Of a stretch of 64,000 nucleotides of DNA, positions 51,290-58,408 are shown in pieces; within the stretch, counting starts at the first letter, position 1; every line of letters begins with the position of its first letter. The notes beneath the pieces were generated by a model. That model did not search any database. It worked only from the letters and a program-made list of their open reading frames with translations, and was not told where the DNA came from. Origin of the DNA: Tardiphaga sp. 709 (GTDB lineage: Bacteria; Pseudomonadota; Alphaproteobacteria; Rhizobiales; Xanthobacteraceae); NCBI RefSeq assembly GCF_032401055.1, contig NZ_CP135529.1:434001-498000 (forward strand), read 5' to 3'. The position numbers were made by a program, and so were the translations under genes.

Positions 51290-52547
51290 TCTGTGTCCCC
51301 TCGTCTGCGGCCCATGTGCCGTCACGCCGCGGCGGCCAAGGCGCCGGCACGTGCAAAACCTGTTTCCACTTGCGGAATGCGAAATTGGGATGGATCACGG
51401 GCAGGCCATGCACCGCAGCGTTATAGGGCTCGGTGAAGACGCGCTGGCCCTTGACCTCATCGCCGCCGAGCAACTGCTGCAGCCTGTCACGCCATGCAGC
51501 GAATTGCGCTGATCCCTGTTCGACCTCGATCCAATCGGTCGGCTGCTGCCCGTGAAACACAGCCAGTGCGACGAGATCGTCTCGATGAGCCATCTGCGTC
51601 CAGAAACCCGCGCCGCGCTCCGGGTCGATCGACGATCTGACCCGGCGATCTGCCATCACGCCGGCTACTTCCATGCCTTTCAGCTCGGCACCGCAGAGCC
51701 ATCGTCGCACCGGTGGCGCCTGCGGCTCGACGATCTTAGCAGTCGGGAATTCATCGAAACCTCGGCGCCGGACCCACAGGTGAAAATTCTCGCGGTGCTT
51801 GGTTCGATGGTTTTTGTCCAATGCCGCGTGGTACGGCATGACCGCTGCGCGACAAAGACGCTGATCGGTCGCCGACAATTTCCGAAACTCGGCAAGTGCC
51901 AGATCCCGCCGCATGACCTCATGGCCACGCCAAGACGCCCAGGCCGGCCCAAAGTGTTCTGGTTCGCTTTCGACCTGATCAACTTCGCTGCTCTCTCGCC
52001 CCCTGGAAGGGGGTAAGGGGGAAAGTTCAGGTTCAGGTTCAGAGATTAGGCCCTCGCTACAGTGCGAGGGCTGGCCGAGTCCTGGCCGAGGGCTAACGGT
52101 TTCTGGCTCCGCATTTACCCCTTGTTGGCAGCTAGGGCTAAACGACGGTATTCTAGCTGCAGCTTCATCGTCGAAATCGCCTGTGGCGCGGGCTTCAATG
52201 ATGGCAGTGTCGACATCGTATCGCAGCCGGATCAGGTCCGTCGTACGCTTGCCTTTTCCGAGGCTGTTGCGGTTGCCCTTCTCGTCAATCCACTGTCCAG
52301 TGCGCGATATGGCGCCGATCTGTTCGAGCCACGCCAGACGCTTGCGGACCGTATCTGGCGACATCTCACAGTCTTCAGCAAGCGACGGGATGCTGACGAA
52401 GCAAACGCCCTCCGCGTCGACATATAGCGTCACCATGCTCAGGATGAGCTTGGCGTGGATGTTGCCGAGTTTCAGGTTGCGCGCCCACGAATGGGCCTCG
52501 TCTGCAGCGATGCGTCGCGGCCGCTGTTTGCGGTCGGATTTGGACAT
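51276..52547 (-). CDS. Replication-type winged-helix protein
   Basis: 423 residues. N-terminal winged helix (HAKLILSMVTLYVDAEGVCF, then SIPSLAEDCEMSPDTVRKRL) followed by DTAIIEARATGDFDDEAAA, a Pro/Ser/Glu-rich linker, and a C-terminal helical part with WASWRGHEVMRRDLALAEFR. The N-terminal helix-turn-helix plus long linker is the common organisation of phage replication initiators. No primase or helicase motif found; origin binding is inferred. Confidence 0.75.
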   Translation of the reverse strand: MSKSDRKQRPRRIAADEAHSWARNLKLGNIHAKLILSMVTLYVDAEGVCFVSIPSLAEDCEMSPDTVRKRLAWLEQIGAISRTGQWIDEKGNRNSLGKGKRTTDLIRLRYDVDTAIIEARATGDFDDEAAARIPSFSPSCQQGVNAEPETVSPRPGLGQPSHCSEGLISEPEPELSPLPPSRGRESSEVDQVESEPEHFGPAWASWRGHEVMRRDLALAEFRKLSATDQRLCRAAVMPYHAALDKNHRTKHRENFHLWVRRRGFDEFPTAKIVEPQAPPVRRWLCGAELKGMEVAGVMADRRVRSSIDPERGAGFWTQMAHRDDLVALAVFHGQQPTDWIEVEQGSAQFAAWRDRLQQLLGGDEVKGQRVFTEPYNAAVHGLPVIHPNFAFRKWKQVLHVPAPWPPRRDGTWAADEGTQNDGE

Positions 52548-52604
52548 TGTCGATCTCTTGATGTCAGAAATTCACCGGGACGCGGGACGCAACAATACGC
52601 AGGG

Positions 52605-52904
52605 TCATTCGTCGCCAAAGGGCGGCAATGGGATCAGGATCCGCTCGGCGATCGCCTTGGCGGACATGATTTCGAAGGCGCCGCGATCCACGGCATCGGC
52701 AAGGCGCGTGAACCATTCATCCGGCACCGTGAGCGACTTCCGGGCAACGCCGTGGACCATGACGTCCCGCTCAACAAGCGCGCCCAGCTTGTTCTCTGCG
52801 CCCTCTTGGACGAGCTGACAGATCACATCCGCCAGCTTACCGGCCGTGCGCGTATCCTCGCGGTCCGCTAGCACCCGCATCAGATAGAGTGCATCATCAG
52901 TCAT
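52605..52904 (-). CDS. Phage early protein, hypothetical
   Basis: 99 residues, MTDDALYLMRVLADREDTRT... helical, ends RILIPLPPFGDE. ATGA overlap with the upstream gene. No domain recognised. Confidence 0.65.
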   Translation of the reverse strand: MTDDALYLMRVLADREDTRTAGKLADVICQLVQEGAENKLGALVERDVMVHGVARKSLTVPDEWFTRLADAVDRGAFEIMSAKAIAERILIPLPPFGDE

Positions 52905-53173
52905 GCCGGCACCGTCTCAGCCCGTGCTGTCTCGGCCAGCTCAAGCCGCGCATCGCACGGCGGCACGCGCCCTTCCCGACTTTCGATCTGATCGCCATCA
53001 CGCCAAAACTCCGTGCGATGATCTTCGAATGCACCCTTCAGCTCATGACAGGTTACGCGCGCCATATCGCAACGGATGCAGGTCCGCTCGGTCTTGTAGT
53101 GATACGGGATCTCGTCTTTAGTCCAGAACTGCTGACCGTCGCCCCATCGGTGACGTGAGGATGGGCCCGGCAT
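52901..53173 (-). CDS. Phage early protein with cysteine pair
   Basis: 90 residues from the ATG at 53173 that overlaps the upstream stop (TGATG). CIRCDMARVTCHE suggests one CxxC plus a distal Cys/His zinc site. Overlaps the next start by ATGA. Function unknown. Confidence 0.65.
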   Translation of the reverse strand: MPGPSSRHRWGDGQQFWTKDEIPYHYKTERTCIRCDMARVTCHELKGAFEDHRTEFWRDGDQIESREGRVPPCDARLELAETARAETVPA

Positions 53174-53544
53174 CAGACCGTAGCTCCGTGAAGGGTGCGA
53201 AATTCGATCGTTAACCCGCGCAGGTTGGCTGTGTTGATACCGGCCTGCATGCCGCCACTGATGCCACGATCGGTGTAAACGACCATCGCGTGCAGATCGC
53301 CGAATATCCAAGCATGGCCGGCATTGATGCCATGAGCGCGCTCGTTCGGCTCGTCGTCGTTAAGAATACCCGCCTGCGTGTAAAGCAGGTGGCTCGCGAT
53401 AGGCGCCTCCCCGCGCACAAGGGAATCTCTGATGCAGGCTCTGGCGTAGGCAAGGTTCGCGTCAATATCTCCTGCATAGGGAGACTCGAGAATGACACGA
53501 CGCATATGTACGGGCGCTATGGTGTGATGACGCTCGATGGTCAT
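53173..53544 (-). CDS. DUF7768-like phage protein
   Basis: 123 residues starting at MTIERHHTIAPVHMRRVILE, the ATG overlapping the previous stop (ATGA). Core: RRVILESPYAGDIDANLAYA and ASHLLYTQAGILND and the aspartate-bearing DLHAMVVYTDRGISGG; this matches the nucleoside-deoxyribosyltransferase-like fold of DUF7768 proteins, which may process or sense nucleotides during infection. Catalytic function not confirmed. Confidence 0.75.
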   Translation of the reverse strand: MTIERHHTIAPVHMRRVILESPYAGDIDANLAYARACIRDSLVRGEAPIASHLLYTQAGILNDDEPNERAHGINAGHAWIFGDLHAMVVYTDRGISGGMQAGINTANLRGLTIEFRTLHGATV

Positions 53545-53723
53545 GATGCAAGCCTTTGCTTGATGAGACGTTCGTTGTCGGAGAGCCACACCAGCGTTGC
53601 GCGGGCAGCCTCTAGCCGGGTGATCTGGTACGCATCGACCGAATTTTTCTTGCCGCGCCGGCACTGCTCGATCTGGTGATCGACGGCCTCGATCTGTGCG
53701 GTCAGGGAGAATTTCTGACTCAT
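53541..53723 (-). CDS. Small phage early protein
   Basis: 60 residues, MSQKFSLTAQIEAVDHQIEQ, helical coiled coil with a basic middle. Overlaps both neighbours (ATGA). Function unknown. Confidence 0.65.
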   Translation of the reverse strand: MSQKFSLTAQIEAVDHQIEQCRRGKKNSVDAYQITRLEAARATLVWLSDNERLIKQRLAS

Positions 53724-54091
53724 GGGCGCACAGCGCCGATCAGTGCGTTAATCTTCGCCTTGTCGTCGGGCGTCAGATACCAACCGACACGGAACTGCGT
53801 TTTGAGCTCGATCTGATGGAGACGCAGCCGTTGTCGAACGCGCCAGACGTAGACATCGAGCCCCTTGATCTGCGGTTGTTCGGCTTCCGGCCGATTGCCG
53901 TAGATCACCACATAGGCCGCCTCTCGACGGACCACCACGCGCTTCAGAAGCAAGCCGAGAATGACGCTGCAGATCGCAGGCATTCCGAAGACAGCGAGAC
54001 GATCGAGATCCTCTTTGCCGGCGCCGAGCAGCCCTTCCAGCTCTTCAATTCGGTCGCGCAGGCACTGGATTTCGGAGATTCCCCCGTGCAT
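53720..54091 (-). CDS. Winged-helix DNA-binding protein (OmpR-like fold) with coiled N-terminus
   Basis: 123 residues. N-terminal coiled coil (IQCLRDRIEELEGLLGAGKE). The C-terminal 75 residues match the PhoB/OmpR-type winged helix: LLLKRVVVRREAAYVVIYGN, then DVYVWRVRQRLRLHQIELKT-QFRVGWYLT, the last being the wing hairpin (T-x-x-R-[VI]-G-[YW]-x-L). There is no receiver domain. Likely a phage transcription regulator; could easily be mistaken for a membrane protein. Confidence 0.7.
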   Translation of the reverse strand: MHGGISEIQCLRDRIEELEGLLGAGKEDLDRLAVFGMPAICSVILGLLLKRVVVRREAAYVVIYGNRPEAEQPQIKGLDVYVWRVRQRLRLHQIELKTQFRVGWYLTPDDKAKINALIGAVRP

Positions 54092-55797
54092 CAGGCCGCT
54101 CCCTGCAGAACTTCATCGAGGTCGATCTGCCGCGGCGGATTGAGGTCGAGGTTGTAACCAAGGGTTCGTCCGTGACGACGCTCGCAGCGCTCGACATACG
54201 CCTGCAGCGCGCGCAGACGTGTGAAGCCATCGGCGGTCAGTGCCAGTTTGTCTTCATTCAGGACGGCAGCCTGCCCATCGCCGATGACGCCGCGGGCCAT
54301 GTCGGCTGGAATGGCGTCGCCGCTGGCGATGCAATGCAGCGCTTGCCACTCGACGAACTCATCATCCGATAGTTCGCGCTCAAACGCCGCGCGGAAGTCA
54401 CCAGCAGCCGCCTCGATCGCAGCTGAATCGGGCGCACTTTGCCGCGGATACAGCGTCAACGAATGCGCAACGACACTTTCGGTTTCATGTGAATTGACGA
54501 TCGACTGCAGCGGTTGACGGACGATCTCATCGAACGCCGACTTCTCATCGGACGTCAGCGCGCCCTGCGGAACGGAATTCAGCTCTTCCAGAATCACGCG
54601 AGCGGCATTGACTTCAGCCGAAGCGGCCGTCTCCGGCATGACTGAATCTGTAACGCCGGCATCGGCGGCGGCCTGCGCCTGATTACCCCATGCAATCCAG
54701 TCCGCCGGGAGTGGGTGTTCGGCATCGACGCGCGCGAACAGCTCCAGCACCGGCACGCCGCCGGTCATGCGCTGGATTACCTCACGATAGTGATCTGGCT
54801 TCCGGGAGTGTTCGCGCTTGCGCTCGCGATGGTTCGACTTGAACTTTTCATTGGTCGCCGGCTTGGGCAGCCCACGCCCGCGCTTGAACATCAGGAGAAC
54901 CTCGTCCTGATCAAAGACCAGCACGCCGCCACCCTGATCCAGCGGATGCTCCTCGTCGGTCTTGGTCCAGATGAAGGCCGTGGAATAGGCGTCGAAACCC
55001 CACGACTTCGCGACGGCCCATGCCAGCGGCATATCCACCGCGGCCATGATGATCTCGCCGGTGCGGACGTCGGTCACCTCGGTCTCGATTACATGCAGCG
55101 CGAGCATGTGTGCCCGCGGGATCCAGAGGAACAGCCATGCATCCGGGAGCAATCGCTCAGCGACCGGCATGGCGCAGATCTCGTCCCACGACATTGTCGG
55201 ATAGTGATTTTCATATGAACGGTTGGTAACGCCCTGGTCGCGGTGCCACGGCGGATCCGCATAGATGCATGGGACCTTCTGGCCGGTCGGCGATAGCGCC
55301 GTCGCATGCGACATGGCAGCCGCGAGATCCCGACGCTTCCGGCGTTGCTCGTTCTCGGCGTCGATCTTGAGCACATCGACGATGACGCGCCCCTCGCCGG
55401 CCTGCTCGCGCATCATGGCCATCAGCGCCTCAAAGCGCACCGGACCGATCTCAGCAATGCGCTGCGCCCGCGAGGACAGCTTGCGATCGATACCGGCCTC
55501 CGCCAGGGTCATCGGTTGAGTGCTGTACTCTTCAGGAACAGCACTCGCGGCTTTGCCGATGCCCGCCGCGCCGGTCGCGAGGCCTACGGATTCTCGCTGC
55601 TGGATGAGCATTTCGCCCAGCCGCCGCTCGGCCCGAACACGGATTTGCGCAGCGTTGATTTCCATGTCGCGGTTTTTGGCTTGCCGCGCATAAATTCGTA
55701 GCGCATCGGCTTTGCTGCGCATATCGAGCACTTCATCGACGGCCGCGGCCTCGGCGAGCATGCGGCACGCTTCGTCGTATTTGAGGACCTCGCTCAA
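54091..55797 (-). CDS. MT-A70-type adenine methyltransferase with ParB-like N-terminus
   Basis: 568 residues. N-terminal helical region with RVRAERRLGEMLIQQRESVG (about 50-120), then the MT-A70 catalytic block at 175-340: VPCIYADPPWHRDQGVTNRS (DPPW motif), DAWLFLWIPRAHMLALHVIE, GFDAYSTAFIWTKTDEEHPL and CSRKPDHYREVIQRMTGGVP-VLELFARVD. Methylates adenine in DNA (N6). A 180-residue C-terminal tail is rich in acidic helices and has no recognised domain. May protect phage DNA from host restriction or regulate phage gene expression. Confidence 0.9.
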   Translation of the reverse strand: MSEVLKYDEACRMLAEAAAVDEVLDMRSKADALRIYARQAKNRDMEINAAQIRVRAERRLGEMLIQQRESVGLATGAAGIGKAASAVPEEYSTQPMTLAEAGIDRKLSSRAQRIAEIGPVRFEALMAMMREQAGEGRVIVDVLKIDAENEQRRKRRDLAAAMSHATALSPTGQKVPCIYADPPWHRDQGVTNRSYENHYPTMSWDEICAMPVAERLLPDAWLFLWIPRAHMLALHVIETEVTDVRTGEIIMAAVDMPLAWAVAKSWGFDAYSTAFIWTKTDEEHPLDQGGGVLVFDQDEVLLMFKRGRGLPKPATNEKFKSNHRERKREHSRKPDHYREVIQRMTGGVPVLELFARVDAEHPLPADWIAWGNQAQAAADAGVTDSVMPETAASAEVNAARVILEELNSVPQGALTSDEKSAFDEIVRQPLQSIVNSHETESVVAHSLTLYPRQSAPDSAAIEAAAGDFRAAFERELSDDEFVEWQALHCIASGDAIPADMARGVIGDGQAAVLNEDKLALTADGFTRLRALQAYVERCERRHGRTLGYNLDLNPPRQIDLDEVLQGAA

Positions 55798-56285
55798 AAC
55801 GGCATCTCCTGCAAAGACTGGATTTGCGTCTGGTGCTGGTGCAGCAGCCGATAAAGGATGAACTCAATCGATACCCGCTCACCGGCAGCTCGCGTGTTCG
55901 CGCGGTTTTCGGCCGGCGTTGCCCAGCGGAGGTTTTTGCGGCGATTATCGAGGGTGCAGCCGTTGACGTGATCGACATGCAGCCCCGCCACGATGTCATC
56001 GTCGCGGGGCTCCGCCTTGATCATAATCTCGCGATGCATCCGCACCGTCGCCCGCGCGACACCCACATTGCGCTTGGCATACAGCTGCCAGCGCGTGCGC
56101 GAGCCCCAGCTCACATTCCAGTTTTTCTCGACAAGCCAGCCGTAATCCTCGGCGTCTACGAGGCACCAAATGCCGTCGCGTTCGCTGAGTTCGATGCGCC
56201 GCCAGGGCGTACGCGACAAGTCAATCTGGCTGACAGAGGCCAACGTGACGGGCACGGCCGGCAGCGCGAGCGTAGCCGCTATCAT
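55794..56285 (-). CDS. HNH endonuclease with AP2-type organisation
   Basis: 163 residues. WCLVDAEDYGWLVEKNWNVS (beta-rich N-terminal part), then RATVRMHREIM and HVDHVNGCTLDNRRKNLRWA, the HNH-3 active site with the H-x-D/N core, and TPAENRANTR. Such free-standing HNH enzymes are mobile or assist packaging. Overlaps the methyltransferase start (ATGA). Confidence 0.88.
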   Translation of the reverse strand: MIAATLALPAVPVTLASVSQIDLSRTPWRRIELSERDGIWCLVDAEDYGWLVEKNWNVSWGSRTRWQLYAKRNVGVARATVRMHREIMIKAEPRDDDIVAGLHVDHVNGCTLDNRRKNLRWATPAENRANTRAAGERVSIEFILYRLLHQHQTQIQSLQEMPF

Positions 56286-56521
56286 GGCTGCGCCTCGGAT
56301 ATCTCGGTGACCATGCTGCCGTCGGCGAGGTAGGGCCGCGAATACTGATAGGTCGGTACCTCGGCTTGGACCTTGCCGAGAAGCAGATACGGCCTGCCCG
56401 CGAACATCACGACGCGCGGCGGCAACGCACTGCTCAACACCATCCGTACACGTGCAACGGGATCACCATCGCCATCGAGCAGAACAGCCTCGACCGCACG
56501 AACTGCCTTACGCGGCGTCAT
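56282..56521 (-). CDS. Small phage early protein
   Basis: 79 residues, MTPRKAVRAVEAVLLDGDGD, followed by a beta-rich part (VVMFAGRPYLLLGKVQAEVP). Overlaps its neighbours. Function unknown. Confidence 0.65.
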   Translation of the reverse strand: MTPRKAVRAVEAVLLDGDGDPVARVRMVLSSALPPRVVMFAGRPYLLLGKVQAEVPTYQYSRPYLADGSMVTEISEAQP

Positions 56522-56775
56522 TCGGCGCCCCGTTGATTTTGCACAGGGGTTACGGCCGTGGGATGCAAGCCCAACAGATAATCGCGAAGGCGGATCTCCT
56601 CGGCGAGGATCGCGTCGCTGAGGGCTTCGTGCGTGCTGCGCTTGGGATTTTGGTGCTCGACTACCTGGTACGCCGTCGAGCGAGCCATGCCCGATCGCAA
56701 AGACACGTCTGCCAGAGTCCAGCGAATGGCCTCGGCGCGCGATTTCATATCTGACAATTCGACAGTCTGTTTCAT
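56518..56775 (-). CDS. Cro-like regulator
   Basis: 85 residues with a small helix-turn-helix: SRAEAIRWTLADVSLRSGMA followed by RSTAYQVVEHQN. First gene of the leftward early operon, divergent from the CI-like repressor. On its own strand the sequence TTGACA (56808-56813) lies about 33 bases upstream of its ATG as a -35 box. Acts presumably as the lytic-side repressor. Confidence 0.78.
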   Translation of the reverse strand: MKQTVELSDMKSRAEAIRWTLADVSLRSGMARSTAYQVVEHQNPKRSTHEALSDAILAEEIRLRDYLLGLHPTAVTPVQNQRGAE

Positions 56776-56776
56776 T

Positions 56777-56829
56777 AATGCTAGGAAACGACTGATTTGG
56801 GAAACTCTGTCAAGCGCACAAATGCTAGG
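56777..56829. promoter_or_regulatory. Divergent early control region with paired 9-bp repeats
   Basis: AATGCTAGG occurs at 56777-56785 (against the Cro-like start) and at 56821-56829 (at the repressor ATG), 44 bp apart, about four helical turns. TTGACA on the minus strand (56808-56813) is a likely early-promoter -35 box. Candidate CI/Cro binding sites. Confidence 0.55.
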
Positions 56830-57514
56830 TGTAGTAGAAAAAACGTGTGTTCATACTCTCCGTCGTATTAGTACGACGGGAGTTCAAGCTTTGACGGATG
56901 CTACTGACACGGACCGTGAGGCTTTGAGGGTCTGGATTAGGGAAGGATTGGCCCGCAAAGGGATAAAGCCCACTCGTCTGGCGCGAGAAATCGACACAGC
57001 GACCACGACGATCACTAAGTTTTTGAACGACCCGTTCTACAAATTCACTCCGTCCACCCCAGTGATCGCCAAACTTGAGCGATATTTCGGGGCAAAGGCT
57101 CCCCGAGGTGTTGAGGACGGAGGATTATTGCCGGCCGGTGACATTGAGGGATCTGAGCTGGATGTGTCACAGCTTTCCGGTGGGCTTCAGGCAGCAATCA
57201 AAGGGCTCATTGGTTCACGTCGAGGCGTCGAGGTGTGGGAGTTGCGAAGCCGCGCATTGGCCGACGCTGGATACCATCCGGGCGACATCCTTTTAATCGA
57301 CACCCATGAGGCCGTTAATGCGGGTGAAGCAGTGCTGGCCACGGTCGTAGACGCCCAGGACGGTACCAGGCGTCCCCTCTTTCGACTTTATCAGAAGCCA
57401 TATCTGGTCGCCGCAAACACTGCTCCGGAGTTTCGAGATCCTCTCCCCGTGGACGATCGGTACGTTATCGTTAGAGGCCTCATTCTAGGGCGGATAAGCT
57501 GGCGGCACGGCTAG
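56822..57514 (+). CDS. CI-like phage repressor (HTH plus S24-type C-terminal domain)
   Basis: 230 residues from the ATG at 56822. Helix-turn-helix at about 40-75 (RKGIKPTRLAREIDTATTTI) and an S24-like C-terminal domain (VWELRSRALADAGYHPGDIL, with IDTHEAVNAGEAVLATV). The Ser in ELRSR is where the LexA-type nucleophile lies; the base Lys is not obvious (FRLYQKPYL carries Arg at its usual place), so self-cleavage is uncertain. A later TTG start at 56891 with GGGAG upstream would leave the palindrome at 56860-56879 in the leader. Confidence 0.85.
   Translation: MLGVVEKTCVHTLRRISTTGVQALTDATDTDREALRVWIREGLARKGIKPTRLAREIDTATTTITKFLNDPFYKFTPSTPVIAKLERYFGAKAPRGVEDGGLLPAGDIEGSELDVSQLSGGLQAAIKGLIGSRRGVEVWELRSRALADAGYHPGDILLIDTHEAVNAGEAVLATVVDAQDGTRRPLFRLYQKPYLVAANTAPEFRDPLPVDDRYVIVRGLILGRISWRHG
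56860..56879. promoter_or_regulatory. 8-bp inverted repeat at the repressor 5' end
   Basis: CCGTCGTA-TTAG-TACGACGG, perfect. It is inside the annotated repressor N-terminus but would be in the 5' leader if translation starts at the TTG at 56891. Candidate operator. Confidence 0.5.
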
Positions 57515-57572
57515 CTTGTTTGATGTGAACGACTTTTTGTAGCTTTAATCAAACAGACCAATTGTCTTTTAG

Positions 57573-57588
57573 TGTTTCATGTGAAACA
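57573..57588. promoter_or_regulatory. parS-like 16-bp palindrome
   Basis: TGTTTCATGTGAAACA, a perfect palindrome apart from its central AT, and differing from the bacterial chromosomal parS consensus (TGTTTCACGTGAAACA) at one position. It lies 33 bases upstream of the rightward early gene at 57621, after the repressor gene. Either a ParB-binding site or a phage operator between -35 and -10 boxes. Confidence 0.55.
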
Positions 57589-57594
57589 TTTACT

Positions 57595-57613
57595 CCCGGC
57601 AACTCAAGCCGGG
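57595..57613 (+). promoter_or_regulatory. Hairpin overlapping the RBS of the rightward operon
   Basis: CCCGGC-AACTCAA-GCCGGG directly in front of the ATG (57621). The right arm contains the G-rich ribosome binding site, so folding would limit translation. No ligand is implied. Confidence 0.45.
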
Positions 57614-57620
57614 GTGTTTC

Positions 57621-57986
57621 ATGGCTGACTACACGTCAGATGAGTTATTGGATGAGCAGCTAGATTCAATCGCTCGAGCTCTGCGCGAGCGACCGATGGA
57701 TAGTCTGCACCTGACGAATGACCTAAACGGAGAACGGCTGCGGGCACTCGCTCGCGACTGCGCCCGCCACCTGACTGACATGTCAAACGGCGCCGCCATG
57801 ATCATGGAGTTATTGGAGGGCATTCCAGCCGCCACCCTGCCCGAGCAGCTTCTGCGCCGCCGGGCCTTGCGCGTGCACTTTCATCTCGCCTACGCCGACG
57901 CGGTGCTCGACAACGAGTGCGTCAACATCAGCGCGGCTAACCTTGCAGCGCGTTACCCTCTTCGCGTGATTGAGGGCGGACGGTGA
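57621..57986 (+). CDS. Phage rightward early protein, hypothetical
   Basis: 121 residues, MADYTSDELLDEQLDSIARA..., helical with C-A-x-x-x-T. First gene of the short rightward operon. The next gene overlaps by 4 bases (GTGA). No family recognised. Confidence 0.65.
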   Translation: MADYTSDELLDEQLDSIARALRERPMDSLHLTNDLNGERLRALARDCARHLTDMSNGAAMIMELLEGIPAATLPEQLLRRRALRVHFHLAYADAVLDNECVNISAANLAARYPLRVIEGGR

Positions 57987-58126
57987 TAAGCCACCTGTCC
58001 GAGCGGGCATTCCTTGCTGAGATCGGCAAGAGCCTCGGGTCCGCCAGCGCTCTTTACGTAGGTGGCCACGCCGCCTTGATCGTCTTGGAAGCGAACGGCC
58101 TCTCGTGGCTAAAGGGCGCCAGATGA
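57983..58126 (+). CDS. Small phage protein
   Basis: 47 residues from a GTG overlapping the previous stop, VISHLSERAFLAEIGKSLGS..., and its TGA overlaps the next ATG (ATGA). Both junctions argue that it is real. Function unknown. Confidence 0.6.
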   Translation: MISHLSERAFLAEIGKSLGSASALYVGGHAALIVLEANGLSWLKGAR

Positions 58127-58341
58127 CGCGCGCGGTGCATAGCGAATTCACGGAGGAATGGCTGCTCAAAGCCATCGATACCGTGTCGTTCTGCATCGTC
58201 GAAGATGGCGCGGTCTACGCGCCAATCTTGGAGCGGCTCGAACACGAACTGGAATTGATCCGCCGCAAAGACGACGTCGTCGCCCGTGCGCGGCGGAACG
58301 TTGAGCTGCGTAACCAGCGTCTCTCCCAAGCCCTTCCTTAG
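58123..58341 (+). CDS. Small phage protein
   Basis: 72 residues from the ATG overlapping the previous stop: MTRAVHSEFTEEWLLKAIDT..., ending in a helical segment RRNVELRNQRLSQALP. Function unknown. Confidence 0.6.
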   Translation: MTRAVHSEFTEEWLLKAIDTVSFCIVEDGAVYAPILERLEHELELIRRKDDVVARARRNVELRNQRLSQALP

Positions 58342-58408
58342 AGCGACATCACATCCACCAACGAACCCGGCTTTGCGCAGAGATCCGCAACCACGGAAAG
58401 GACGATCG

